DNA of 8,346 nucleotides, taken from contig JABWAJ010000233.1 of assembly GCA_013361075.1 (NCBI GenBank), positions 1-8,346 on the forward strand, in the 5' to 3' direction. Of the stretch, positions 1 through 7,479 are shown in pieces; position 1 is the stretch's first letter, and each line of letters opens with the position of its first letter. Source of the DNA: Saprospiraceae bacterium. Its GTDB lineage: Bacteria > Bacteroidota > Bacteroidia > Chitinophagales > Saprospiraceae. The notes beneath the pieces were generated by a model. The model was not told the DNA's origin. It did not search any database and worked only from the letters and a program-made list of their open reading frames with translations. Position numbers and translations under genes: made by a program.

Positions 1-106
1 TTCCGTAAACTCAATCTGATTGCTTACGAAAACATCAAACTTTACGAAACAAAATTGCCCCTTGCAATTTGCCTTTTGCTTCTTTACACAATCCCGCCTG
101 CCGGGG
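1..106. repeat. Dispersed intergenic repeat, copy A (edge of window)
   Basis: Positions 47-96 align without gaps to 7457-7506 with 41 of 50 identical bases. Two 10-base blocks are perfect (51-60 and 81-90), and eight of the nine differences are C/T transitions. Positions 1-21 also resemble 7428-7448 (16 of 21), so copy A carries about 17 extra bases between these blocks. That part contains a direct repeat, TTACGAAA at 24-31 and 42-49. The element ends in a short stem, CCCG (93-96) with CGGG (102-105). The left end may continue outside the window. The two copies have the same orientation. No open reading frame explains the conservation, so I infer a non-coding dispersed repeat. Confidence 0.6.
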
Positions 107-214
107 CGCTGTATGGCGACTCCATGCGACAAGATTGCAGGTTCAAATGAAGTGCTGACAAGCTCGTTTTCAGAACTTGGTGTGTCGAGTTTATTCACTG
201 CTTTTATGCACTGC

Positions 215-260
215 CGATGCTCGCCGGTATCGGGGCGAAATGTCGGTAGAAAAAGCATCG
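215..260. repeat. Nested palindrome (CGATGC arms around TCGCC/GGCGA)
   Basis: Outer arms CGATGC (215-220) and GCATCG (255-260) are perfect inverted repeats. Inside lies a second stem, TCGCC (221-225) with GGCGA (234-238), directly stacked on the left outer arm, leaving a 16-base one-sided bulge (239-254). It sits 13 bp from the larger inverted repeat at 274-322, so the two may be parts of one compound REP-like element. Seen directly; function unknown. Confidence 0.45.
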
Positions 261-273
261 AATGTTCCCGTTT

Positions 274-322
274 CGTGCCGTAGGTACGCAATAAAACGTC
301 AATATTACATACCTACGGCACG
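274..322. repeat. 13-bp perfect inverted repeat behind the SusD-like gene
   Basis: CGTGCCGTAGGTA (274-286) is the exact reverse complement of TACCTACGGCACG (310-322), separated by a 23-nt A/T-rich loop. The stem begins 65 nt beyond the SusD-like stop codon. On the minus strand it is followed by AAACGGG rather than a T-run, so it is not a canonical intrinsic terminator, although the stem could stall polymerase or protect the 3' end of the transcript. Its perfect arms, and the second palindrome beside it, fit a mobile or REP-type intergenic repeat at least as well. Confidence 0.65.
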
Positions 323-387
323 GAAAACCATACGAAATGCTAAGAGCTTGTTCGGGATGACTCACGCTTACGTTGCTGCAATTATTG

Positions 388-1857
388 TCAATACATCGGA
401 TTCTGCGTCAGCAACCCATTGCTTAGGTCAATTTCCTCTTGTGGAATCGGGAACAGTTCGTGCTTGCCGGCCACAAAAGGTTTGCCTGTTGCCTGCATCA
501 CTGAGGCAAGTCTGCCCTGGCGTTTCAGGTCAAACCAGCGGTGTTGCTCCAAAGCCAGTTCTACGCGGCGTTCCTGCCAGATTCGCTGGCGCAGCTGATC
601 CTTGTCTGTGATGGTAATGTTGGGCAAAATAAACGGGTTGGCACCACGCGCGCGCGCCCGCACCTGATTGACAAGCGTTAGTGCGTCTTGTGTTTTCCCG
701 TTTTCATTCAGTGCTTCAGCAGCCATGAGCAGCACATCGGCATAGCGCAAAATGCGTATGTTTCCGCCTCCCCAGCCATTGTTTCCGTTGATCGGTTGTG
801 GGGCCCACGCCTTCTGATTGTAGCGTTCGTTGATCACTTCCGGGTTGTCTTCCACCACAGCAGAACCATCCGGCAACACTTCACCGACATACAAAATGGT
901 GGCTTCACGGCGGGGGTCGGGCCCTTCAAAAGCAGCAACCAGATTGTCAGACGGGCGGTTGAATCCCCACCCGAGGTTGGGTACGCCCCGGACTCCCTGA
1001 ACTTCGTTGTATTGAGAACCTCCTAATCCCTGGGGATCAGAAGTTGCCTGCACTTCAAAGACCGATTCAGAAGAGTTTTCGCCCTCCGGCGTAAACAACT
1101 TCCCGTAATTGGGATACAAGGCATATTTCCCCGAATTGATGACCGCCATGGCGTACTGTTCCGTTTTTTGGAAATCGCCCAGCGTCAGATAAACCCTGGC
1201 CAGCATGCCATTGGCAGCGCCTTTCGTGATCCGGCCAACCTCTGCAGCCGGGTAAGTTTCCGGCAAAGTAGCAACCGCCGCTTCCAGGTCTGCAATGATT
1301 TGTGCATAAACTTCTGCTGCCGGTTTTCTTGGCTGCTCAAATTCACTGGGCGTTAAAGGCTTGGTAATCAGCGGCAAATCGCCAAACCAACGCACCATAT
1401 TGAAGTAATAATAGGCGCGCAAAAAGCGGCATTCGGCAATGAGCCTGGCCTTAAGTCCTTCGTCCATTTCGACGGCCGGAATGCGTTCGATAGCCGTATT
1501 GGCGCGATAGATCCCCCTGTAGTAGCCGTTCCAGACGGTGGCAGGAGCCAGGTTGCCGGCATTAAAGGTAAGGTTGTCAATTTCCAGCAGGAAGTTGGCA
1601 TCCGTAGGCGTACTGCCTTTGTCGGCATCATCCGAGACAAGATCCGTCATGCCCACATAACTAAATACGTGGACTTCCCAGCGCCGCAGCATGTTGTAAA
1701 CGGCATTGGTTGCTTCAATCGCCTGTTCAGGCGTTTGGAAAAACGACTCGTCGGTCAGTATGTTCAGCGGTTCTTTTTGCAAAAAATCCTCATTGCAACT
1801 TGTTGCAGCAACAAGCAACGCTCCGCTAAGTATGATTTTTGATAAGAACTTTTTCAT
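388..1857 (-). CDS. SusD/RagB-family outer-membrane glycan-binding lipoprotein
   Basis: This 489-residue protein is the surface lid that binds glycan and passes it to the SusC-like pore encoded just upstream. The N-terminus is a lipoprotein signal with lipobox AATSC; the acylated residue would be Cys21, and the following N-E-D fits the Bacteroidota surface-export signal. The SusD-like N-terminal domain covers roughly residues 22-215 (FLRAYYYFNMVRWFGDLPL at 145-163), and the RagB/SusD C-terminal domain roughly 260-489. Hallmarks are LRYADVLLMAAEALNE (370-385), ERRVELALEQHRWFDLKR (429-446) and the ending HELFPIPQEEIDLSNG onward. ATG 1857 is chosen because it begins the signal peptide. A TTG at 1890 would add 11 residues (MEAIHFYKTKV) that disrupt it. 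The upstream sequence (ACAAAACAAAAGTC) is A-rich without a usable Shine-Dalgarno, normal for the phylum. A 33-nt gap from SusC implies co-transcription. Ligand specificity cannot be read from sequence. Confidence 0.96.
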   Translation of the reverse strand: MKKFLSKIILSGALLVAATSCNEDFLQKEPLNILTDESFFQTPEQAIEATNAVYNMLRRWEVHVFSYVGMTDLVSDDADKGSTPTDANFLLEIDNLTFNAGNLAPATVWNGYYRGIYRANTAIERIPAVEMDEGLKARLIAECRFLRAYYYFNMVRWFGDLPLITKPLTPSEFEQPRKPAAEVYAQIIADLEAAVATLPETYPAAEVGRITKGAANGMLARVYLTLGDFQKTEQYAMAVINSGKYALYPNYGKLFTPEGENSSESVFEVQATSDPQGLGGSQYNEVQGVRGVPNLGWGFNRPSDNLVAAFEGPDPRREATILYVGEVLPDGSAVVEDNPEVINERYNQKAWAPQPINGNNGWGGGNIRILRYADVLLMAAEALNENGKTQDALTLVNQVRARARGANPFILPNITITDKDQLRQRIWQERRVELALEQHRWFDLKRQGRLASVMQATGKPFVAGKHELFPIPQEEIDLSNGLLTQNPMY

Positions 1858-1890
1858 GACTTTTGTTTTGTAAAAGTGAATGGCCTCCAA

Positions 1891-4800
1891 TCAAAAAGAA
1901 GCGTTCAATCCAAACGTATATACTTTCGAAATCGGATAAACGGCCCGGTCAATACCCGACTCAAATCCCGATTCGTTCACAATTTCAGGAGTATACCCTG
2001 TGTATTTCGTCCACATTTTCAGGTTGGTACCGGCCACAAAAAACCGCAGGCTTGTCAGGCGTATTTTTTGCAGCACCGATTGTGGCAAACTGTAGCTCAG
2101 TTGCAGGTTCCGGAGTGCAATGAATGACCCGTCTTCCACAAAGCGGGAAGAAAACTGGTAGTTGTGGCCACTGTTGGTGACCCTCGGTTCGGTCGTACTG
2201 GTACCTTCGCCGGTCCAGCGATCCAGGAAACTGCGCTCGAAATTGGGTGTGTTGAAACGGGCCATCTTTTTGGAATTGATGATCTCGTTGCCTGCCTGAC
2301 CGGTGAAGTCTATGGTGAGGTCAAATCCTTTCCAATCGGCACCGACGCTAAAGCCAAAGGTGTAATCCGGAATAGATTTGCCCAGCACAATCCGGTCTTT
2401 GTCCGTGATAATGCCGTCGTTGTTTTGGTCCTTAAAAATCAGGTCGCCCAATTTTTCCGGGCCTTCTTTGGCAAAATTTGCCAGATCGCCTTCATTCTGG
2501 AAAATCCCGATGACTTCGTAGCCATAGAATGACCCAACCGGCAGACCTGCACGGGTAATCGTCCCCAATTGGCCGCCAAGGCCCAAACCACCGGCAAAAA
2601 ACTGTTCTTCTCCATTACTCAGCCGCAATACTTCGTTGTCTATGGTTGATCCTACGAGCGAGATGCGGTAGCCAAAACCACCTTTGTTGTCGCGCCAGTT
2701 CAAAGCCAGATCAATCCCTTTGTTGCTTACCTGAGCGGCATTGATGAGTGGCGGTGATTCCAGACCCACGTAGAGCGGAATGGGCACCCGCCAGAGAATG
2801 TCTTCCGTAGTGCGGTTGTAGTAGTCAATTTCTGCTGTCAGTTTGTCTTTAAAAAAGCCCATTTCAACACCAAAATTTGACTGGGTAGTGCTTTCCCACT
2901 TGAGGTCGGGGTTGGAAAGCGTTAAGGGCAAGGCGCCGGTTTGTAAATTTTCACCTGTGCCAAATACGCCCCAAAGCCCGGTAGCAATCACCGCAGCACT
3001 TTCGTAGTTGCCGATGCGGTCGTTCCCGGTTTGTCCCCATCCTCCGCGCACTTTAAGGGTACTGAACAATTTCTGGTTTTCCATAAAGGCTTCTTCCGTA
3101 ACGCGCCAGCCCAAAGAAAAAGAAGGAAAATAGCCGTAGCGGTTGTTTTTGCCAAAACGCGAAGAACCGTCTGCGCGGAACGAAGCAGTCAGCAAATATT
3201 TTTGAAACAAGGTGGTATTGACGCGGAACAGATAAGACAGAATGCTCCAGGAACTGGCGCCGTTAAAGACATTGCGGCTGTCCAATTCTGAAAAATTGAT
3301 GAAGCGCAGCGCCTCATTTTCGTACTGAAGCCCCTGAACCGAAGCCCCCAGAAATTCACTGTCGTCGTTTTGGGAGGTAACCCCGCCCAGCACGGTCAAG
3401 CTCAGGTTTTCTCCCCAGTCTTTCTGGAAAGTGAGGGTGTTTTCCCAAAGCCAGTTGGTAGATTCTGCCCTCGAGAGAGAAAGTCCGTTGACTAAGCGCT
3501 GCTGCTGTGCAGAAACCACAAACGCAGGAACAAAGCTTTCAAAATCTTCCCGATAGACATTAACACCAAAGCTGCTCCGGAAAGTAAAATGCTTCAAAAT
3601 AGTAAGATCCGCATATACATTGCCGAGAAGGCGAACCCCGTTGCGCAGGTTGTCATTTTCATAAAACAGCTGAGCCAGCGGGTTCCCGACAGACGAACGC
3701 GTCGAGGTATTGCCGTATACTCCGTCTACAAACCCCACAACGGTAGGATCGGCGCGGTAAGTATTGCCGGTTACATCGGGGACAGTGGTTTCTTTTGTAT
3801 TAATGAATGCAATGTTGTGGCCAATTTTAAAGGCCGATTTTACATTGTATTCGTTGTTGGCGCGGATGGTAAGCCGGCGGTAACGCGATCCCTGCAAAAT
3901 GCCCTCCTGGTCGAAATAATCGCCGCTGATGTTGTACGACATGGTTTCCGTTGCGCCGCTGAATGATACATTATAGTTCTGCATGGGAGCAACCTGAAAA
4001 ACTTCGTTTTGCCAGTTGGTTCCTTCTCCCAGAGAAGCAGGGTCGGGAAACGTTGGCGCTCCGCCAACTTCATTCTGTATGATTTCATTCGACAGAATGG
4101 CGTATTCTTCGGCATTGGTCAGTTCAATGGTTTTGGCTACTTCCTGAAAACCCTGGTACGTAGAGAAAGAAATGCGGGATGCCTGTCCCGTTTTTCCGCG
4201 TTTTGTGGAAATCAAAACAACTCCATTCGCGCCCCTCGCTCCGTAAATTGCCGTAGCGGAAGCGTCTTTTAGTACGTTAATGTTCTCAATATCGTTGGAA
4301 TTGAGGAAGTTAATGTCATCTACAATCAAGCCGTCCACCACATAAAGCGGCCGGGCATCATTCAGGGTTCCAACCCCCCGGATGCGCACCACTGCGCCAT
4401 CCCCCGGACGCCCGGAAGCCGTCACGACCTGAACACCGGGGATTTTCCCCTGTAAAGCCTGTTGTACGGAAGCCGTTGGCAACTTGGCCAGGTCTTCTCC
4501 TTTTACGGTAGAAATGGCACCAGTGAGGTCTTTCTTGCGTTGCACCCCATATCCTACCACAACCACTTGCTCCAGCAACTGCGCTGACTGGGCAAGTGCA
4601 AGGTCAATGACTGTTCTGTTTCCTACACTTTCTATTGCAGTTGTATATCCTGTGTAGGAAAAAATCAGTAAAGCGTCCGGCCCTGATACGGTTATTTCAT
4701 AGTTGCCATCCAGATCGGTGATGGTGCCATTCCCGGTATCTTTTTCCAGAATATTAACTCCGATAAGGGTTTCTCCAGTTGAATTATCGGTTATTTTGCC

Positions 4801-4908
4801 CCTCACTTTTACCTGAGCGTCGGCAAAACCGACCCATCCCCAGGCCAGCAACACCAAAAACGCTGCTTTTCTCCAAAGAGATGATTTGAATGTGTTAAGG
4901 TAGCTCAT
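1891..4908 (-). CDS. SusC/RagA-family TonB-dependent outer-membrane transporter
   Basis: This 1005-residue protein is the energy-dependent outer-membrane importer of the locus; with the SusD-like lipoprotein it should carry oligosaccharides into the periplasm using TonB-ExbBD. In order: a signal peptide with likely cleavage at ADA|Q (residues 31/32), a carboxypeptidase-regulatory-like domain (about 34-104, with TGETLIGVNI and LDGNYEITV), a TonB-box-like segment LEQVVVVGYG (112-121), a plug domain (about 125-236, with LQGKIPGVQV, RIRGVGTLNDARPLYVVDG and the signature ATAIYGARGANGVVLIS) and a 22-strand-type barrel to the end. The last residue is Phe, as expected for barrel insertion by BAM. Length is typical for SusC proteins, and no frameshift is seen. 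There is no STN domain at the N-terminus, so signalling to an anti-sigma factor is not suggested. The ATG at 4908 is preceded by A/T-rich sequence with no Shine-Dalgarno. The imported glycan is inferred from the neighbouring enzymes only. Confidence 0.97.
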   Translation of the reverse strand: MSYLNTFKSSLWRKAAFLVLLAWGWVGFADAQVKVRGKITDNSTGETLIGVNILEKDTGNGTITDLDGNYEITVSGPDALLIFSYTGYTTAIESVGNRTVIDLALAQSAQLLEQVVVVGYGVQRKKDLTGAISTVKGEDLAKLPTASVQQALQGKIPGVQVVTASGRPGDGAVVRIRGVGTLNDARPLYVVDGLIVDDINFLNSNDIENINVLKDASATAIYGARGANGVVLISTKRGKTGQASRISFSTYQGFQEVAKTIELTNAEEYAILSNEIIQNEVGGAPTFPDPASLGEGTNWQNEVFQVAPMQNYNVSFSGATETMSYNISGDYFDQEGILQGSRYRRLTIRANNEYNVKSAFKIGHNIAFINTKETTVPDVTGNTYRADPTVVGFVDGVYGNTSTRSSVGNPLAQLFYENDNLRNGVRLLGNVYADLTILKHFTFRSSFGVNVYREDFESFVPAFVVSAQQQRLVNGLSLSRAESTNWLWENTLTFQKDWGENLSLTVLGGVTSQNDDSEFLGASVQGLQYENEALRFINFSELDSRNVFNGASSWSILSYLFRVNTTLFQKYLLTASFRADGSSRFGKNNRYGYFPSFSLGWRVTEEAFMENQKLFSTLKVRGGWGQTGNDRIGNYESAAVIATGLWGVFGTGENLQTGALPLTLSNPDLKWESTTQSNFGVEMGFFKDKLTAEIDYYNRTTEDILWRVPIPLYVGLESPPLINAAQVSNKGIDLALNWRDNKGGFGYRISLVGSTIDNEVLRLSNGEEQFFAGGLGLGGQLGTITRAGLPVGSFYGYEVIGIFQNEGDLANFAKEGPEKLGDLIFKDQNNDGIITDKDRIVLGKSIPDYTFGFSVGADWKGFDLTIDFTGQAGNEIINSKKMARFNTPNFERSFLDRWTGEGTSTTEPRVTNSGHNYQFSSRFVEDGSFIALRNLQLSYSLPQSVLQKIRLTSLRFFVAGTNLKMWTKYTGYTPEIVNESGFESGIDRAVYPISKVYTFGLNASF

Positions 4909-4949
4909 TAGGTATTGAATTTAAGTTATAGAAAACGATTCAATGTATT

Positions 4950-4981
4950 AGTTGGCAGTTCTTCAGTTGGCAGTTGGCAGG
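4950..4981. repeat. Degenerate heptad repeat (AGTTGGC)n in the SusC leader
   Basis: AGTTGGCAG occurs three times, at 4950-4958, 4965-4973 and 4972-4980; the last two overlap to give a 7-bp periodicity (CAGTTGGCAGTTGGCAG, 4964-4980). It lies 42-73 bp upstream of the SusC-like start codon, where a promoter or 5' leader would be. Short heptad tandem repeats are prone to copy-number slippage, which is inference here. I found no confident match to the Bacteroidota -33/-7 promoter (TTTG, then TAnnTTTG) in this gap. Confidence 0.6.
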
Positions 4982-5051
4982 GGTGTTGCGTGTTTCATAC
5001 TATTGGGAGTTCGACAATTTCGATCCAAAACGAAACCAATCCTGCCAACTG
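4971..5051. repeat. 11-bp perfect inverted repeat between GH3 and SusC genes
   Basis: CAGTTGGCAGG (4971-4981) is the exact reverse complement of CCTGCCAACTG (5041-5051), with 59 bp between the arms. The distal arm begins 7 bp past the GH3 stop codon. The proximal arm belongs to the heptad repeat, so the single distal CTGCCAACT (5042-5050) could pair with any of three copies of AGTTGGCAG. This could be a stem in the polycistronic transcript, or the ends of a small inserted element. A terminator is unlikely because no T-run follows. Confidence 0.55.
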
Positions 5052-5057
5052 AGTAAA

Positions 5058-7322
5058 CTATTCAAGCAACTGCACCCGAACAGAAAGCTTAGCATCGGAA
5101 TCTCCTCCTGCAAAAAGGTCGAAATCTCCGGCTTCAGCACGGAACCGCATTTTTTGGTTGTAAAAAGCCAGGTCTTTTGCGGTAAGTTGAAAGACCAATT
5201 CTTTAGACTCCCCTGCTTTGAGGAAAACCTTTTGAAAGCCTTTCAGCTCGCGCACCGGTCGTGTTACGCTGCCGACTAAGTCCCGAACGTACAGTTGCGC
5301 CACTTCTTCGCCATCGCGGCTGCCTGTATTTTTCAGGGTTACCCGCACTTCAAGTGTTTCGCCGTAGCGAAAACTACTTGCAGATGTTTTCAACCCGGAG
5401 TAGCTGAAGGTAGTATAACTGAGCCCAAAACCAAAGGGATATTGGGGCGTATTCGGCGTGTCGAGGTATTTGCTGGTATATTTGCTATTGGCATCAAATG
5501 GCCTGCCTGTATTTTTCATGCTGTAGAAAACAGGTACCTGACCCACATTGCGTGGAAAGGTCATGGGCAATTTTCCCGACGGGTTGTAATCGCCTGCCAG
5601 TACATCGGCGATGGCGTTCCCGGCCTGAGTGCCCAAAAACCAGGTTTCCAGAATGGCTGATGCGTTGTCAGCAATCCAGGGTATGGCCAGCGGCCTCCCG
5701 TTCATGAGCACCACAACCACTGGTTTTCCGGTAGCAACGAGGTCCCGGACGAGGTCTTCCTGTACGCCGGGAAGCCCCAGGCTGGAACGGCTTGCTGCTT
5801 CCCCCGACATACCTGCTTCTTCACCGACAGCTACAAGGATTACGTCTGCAGATTTGGCGACAGCCAGTGCAGCTTTGAAGCCGCTTTTATCGCTTTTGTT
5901 GATGTCGCAACCCTTTGCATAATTGATTTTAGTGGTCGTACCGAACCTCGTGCGAACCCCTTCGAGCAAACTGACGCATTGTTTGGAATCGCCCGCAGCC
6001 GACCAGGAACCAATCAATTCGCTTTTGTTGTCTGCCAGGGGGCCGATGAGGGCAATGCTTTTGGTAGATTTGGAAAGTGGCAGGGTATTTTTTTCATTTT
6101 TTAGCAAAACAATGGATTTACGAGAAACATCGCGGGCTGTTTCCAGATGTGCAGGTGCCATGATGGTGCGTTTTTCACGATCGGTATCGCTGAAACGGTA
6201 TGGGTTTTCAAAAAGGCCAAGCATGAATTTGATCCGCAGGATACGCCGCACACAATTGTCCACGATGGATTCCGGCACGCGGCCTTCTTTGACCAGGTTG
6301 GCGAGATGGGCATAATAAACAGCGCCCTGCATGTCCATGTCAACGCCCGCCAGTACCGACAATTCACCGGCATCTTTTTCATTGGCAACAATGCCGTGCG
6401 GCACCATTTCATTGATGGAAGTATAGTCGGTGACCACAAATCCGGGAAAACCCCACTCGTTGCGCAGAATATCAGTGAGCAAAAACTTATTTCCCGTTGC
6501 CGGTACACCGTCCAATTCGTTGAAGGACGTCATGAAAGTCCACGCCCCCGCATCTGCAGCTGCTTTAAATGGTGGCAGGTAAACGTCGCGCAGCACCCGC
6601 TCCGACATATCTACGGTATGGTAATCGCGGCCCGCTTGCGCAGCTCCATAAGCAGCGTAGTGCTTGGCACAGGCAAGTACAGCATCCGCATTGTCAAAAT
6701 CTTTGCCCTGGAAACCTTTCACGCGGGCAGCGGCAATCACCGACCCGAGATAGGGGTCTTCTCCGGCTCCTTCAGCAACACGTCCCCAGCGTGGATCGCG
6801 GGCAATGTCCACCATCGGCGCAAAAGTCCAGTGCAGGCCGGAAACGGCGGCTTCGAGCCCTGCAACCCGGGCTGAAGCTTCAATAGCAGGCATGTCCCAA
6901 CTGGCCGATTCACCAAGCGGGATGGGAAAAATGGTTTTGTAGCCGTGAATGACATCGTAGCCAAAAAGGAGGGGAATCCCAAGCCGCGTTTCTTCCACCG
7001 CGATGCGTTGCAAATCCCTGGTAAAAGCGGCAGTATGCGCATTAAAAATGGCACCGACCCTACCTTTTTTAATGTCGTCTTTATAGCCGGCCCGAAGCGT
7101 AGGCCCGGTCACATCCCAGTCGGAAGTGAACAGCGTCATCTGGCCTACCTTCTCCTCAATTGTCATCAGGGCAAGCAGGGAATCTACCTTGTGTTCAATG
7201 CGATCGTTTAATTTCACCGGGCGCGGAGCATCTGTAAACAAGCCGCTTTGCACGGCAAATGAATTGAGCAAATAAGCTATGCCCAGGAGTGCGCCCAGCT
7301 TTAGGTATTTTTTTGCGTTCAT
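5058..7322 (-). CDS. bglX: Glycoside hydrolase family 3 beta-glucosidase (BglX type), exported
   Basis: This 754-residue enzyme should remove glucose from the non-reducing ends of beta-gluco-oligosaccharides by a retaining mechanism, probably in the periplasm. An N-terminal hydrophobic signal (MNAKKYLKLGALLGIAYLLN) lacks a lipobox Cys. The GH3 TIM-barrel spans about 40-370: GYDVIHG (121-127, Asp123 likely sugar-binding), PRWGRVAEGAGEDP (177-190), AKHYAAYG (219-226) and the nucleophile motif GFVVTDY with Asp299. The alpha/beta sandwich spans about 400-600, where MSGEAASR (505-512) supplies the probable acid/base Glu508. A C-terminal fibronectin III-like domain covers about 650-722 (GEEVAQLYVRD). 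Length matches BglX. ATG 7322 is preferred over a TTG at 7409 because the extra 29 residues derive from repeat and leader DNA and mask the signal peptide. All catalytic motifs are intact. Next to a GH144-type gene, beta-1,2-glucobiose (sophorose) is the likeliest linkage, as for BT_3567, but BglX enzymes are often broad. Confidence 0.95.
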   Translation of the reverse strand: MNAKKYLKLGALLGIAYLLNSFAVQSGLFTDAPRPVKLNDRIEHKVDSLLALMTIEEKVGQMTLFTSDWDVTGPTLRAGYKDDIKKGRVGAIFNAHTAAFTRDLQRIAVEETRLGIPLLFGYDVIHGYKTIFPIPLGESASWDMPAIEASARVAGLEAAVSGLHWTFAPMVDIARDPRWGRVAEGAGEDPYLGSVIAAARVKGFQGKDFDNADAVLACAKHYAAYGAAQAGRDYHTVDMSERVLRDVYLPPFKAAADAGAWTFMTSFNELDGVPATGNKFLLTDILRNEWGFPGFVVTDYTSINEMVPHGIVANEKDAGELSVLAGVDMDMQGAVYYAHLANLVKEGRVPESIVDNCVRRILRIKFMLGLFENPYRFSDTDREKRTIMAPAHLETARDVSRKSIVLLKNEKNTLPLSKSTKSIALIGPLADNKSELIGSWSAAGDSKQCVSLLEGVRTRFGTTTKINYAKGCDINKSDKSGFKAALAVAKSADVILVAVGEEAGMSGEAASRSSLGLPGVQEDLVRDLVATGKPVVVVLMNGRPLAIPWIADNASAILETWFLGTQAGNAIADVLAGDYNPSGKLPMTFPRNVGQVPVFYSMKNTGRPFDANSKYTSKYLDTPNTPQYPFGFGLSYTTFSYSGLKTSASSFRYGETLEVRVTLKNTGSRDGEEVAQLYVRDLVGSVTRPVRELKGFQKVFLKAGESKELVFQLTAKDLAFYNQKMRFRAEAGDFDLFAGGDSDAKLSVRVQLLE

Positions 7323-7401
7323 AAACGGTGAGTATTTAAATAGCCTTGTCCATTGACAGGACAGCCATGAATCGAAAAAGGGGATTCGGGGTTGAATAAT
7401 A

Positions 7402-7479
7402 AGGTGCAACAGGCAAAAGGCAATAGTTTCGTAAATTCATTTTGTTTAATGTCCCAAAACAAAATTGCCCTTTGCACCT
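7402..7479 (-). promoter_or_regulatory. Long imperfect hairpin in the leader of the GH3 gene
   Basis: Three nested stems can form together: AGGTGCAA (7402-7409) with TTGCACCT (7472-7479), GGCAAT (7419-7424) with ATTGCC (7464-7469), and TTTGTTT (7441-7447) with AAACAAA (7457-7463), closing a 9-nt loop. Asymmetric bulges (9 versus 2 nt, then 16 versus 0) separate them. It is 80-157 nt upstream of the GH3 start and overlaps repeat copy B. It is not followed by a T-run on the minus strand, so I do not call a terminator. Whether it acts as RNA is inference; the inner stem is not preserved in copy A. Confidence 0.4.

Larger units (their letters stand above)
1..387. other. Non-coding region downstream of the SusD-like gene, rich in repeats
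   Basis: No convincing gene lies in this 387-bp stretch. The two plus-strand open frames that touch it (20-283, and 177-611 which runs antisense into the SusD-like gene) have no recognisable domain, and the first encodes the dispersed repeat. The stretch holds a diverged copy of a repeat also found at 7428-7516, a nested palindrome (215-260) and a 13-bp perfect inverted repeat (274-322). Between them, about 107-214, I see only short direct repeats (CACTGC at 196-201 and 209-214) and a small ATGG/CCAT palindrome near 114-125. No surface glycan-binding protein gene follows SusD within this distance. Confidence 0.75.

Noticed and set aside
20..283. 87-residue plus-strand frame in the non-coding region
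   Set aside because: It translates the dispersed repeat (KQNCPLQFAFCFFTQ) and has no recognisable domain or start signal. The repeat is diverged by transitions without regard to codons.
274..322. Intrinsic terminator for the operon
   Set aside because: The stem is strong, but no T-run follows on the minus strand and the 23-nt loop is too long, so it is listed as an inverted repeat only.
645..660. Alternating CG run (possible Z-DNA)
   Set aside because: It is explained by coding for the Arg-Ala-Arg-Ala-Arg stretch in the SusD-like protein (about residues 400-404) and is too short to claim structure.
1857..1890. TTG start at 1890 for the SusD-like gene, with GGAGG (minus strand, 1888-1884) nearby
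   Set aside because: GGAGG lies inside the extended frame just after the TTG and 26 nt from ATG 1857, too far to serve either start. The lipoprotein signal begins cleanly at ATG 1857.
4909..4949. Bacteroidota-type -7 promoter (TACATTGA on the minus strand) upstream of SusC
   Set aside because: It is only a partial match to TAnnTTTG, and no TTTG or TTG sits at the proper -33 spacing.
6147..6875. 242-residue plus-strand open frame opposite the GH3 gene
   Set aside because: It is antisense to an intact catalytic domain with all motifs present and shows no domain of its own. Other plus-strand frames over SusC and SusD are the same kind of shadow.
7323..7409. 29-residue N-terminal extension of the GH3 protein from TTG 7409
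   Set aside because: It is non-conserved-looking sequence read through leader DNA, and it would bury the signal peptide that starts at ATG 7322.
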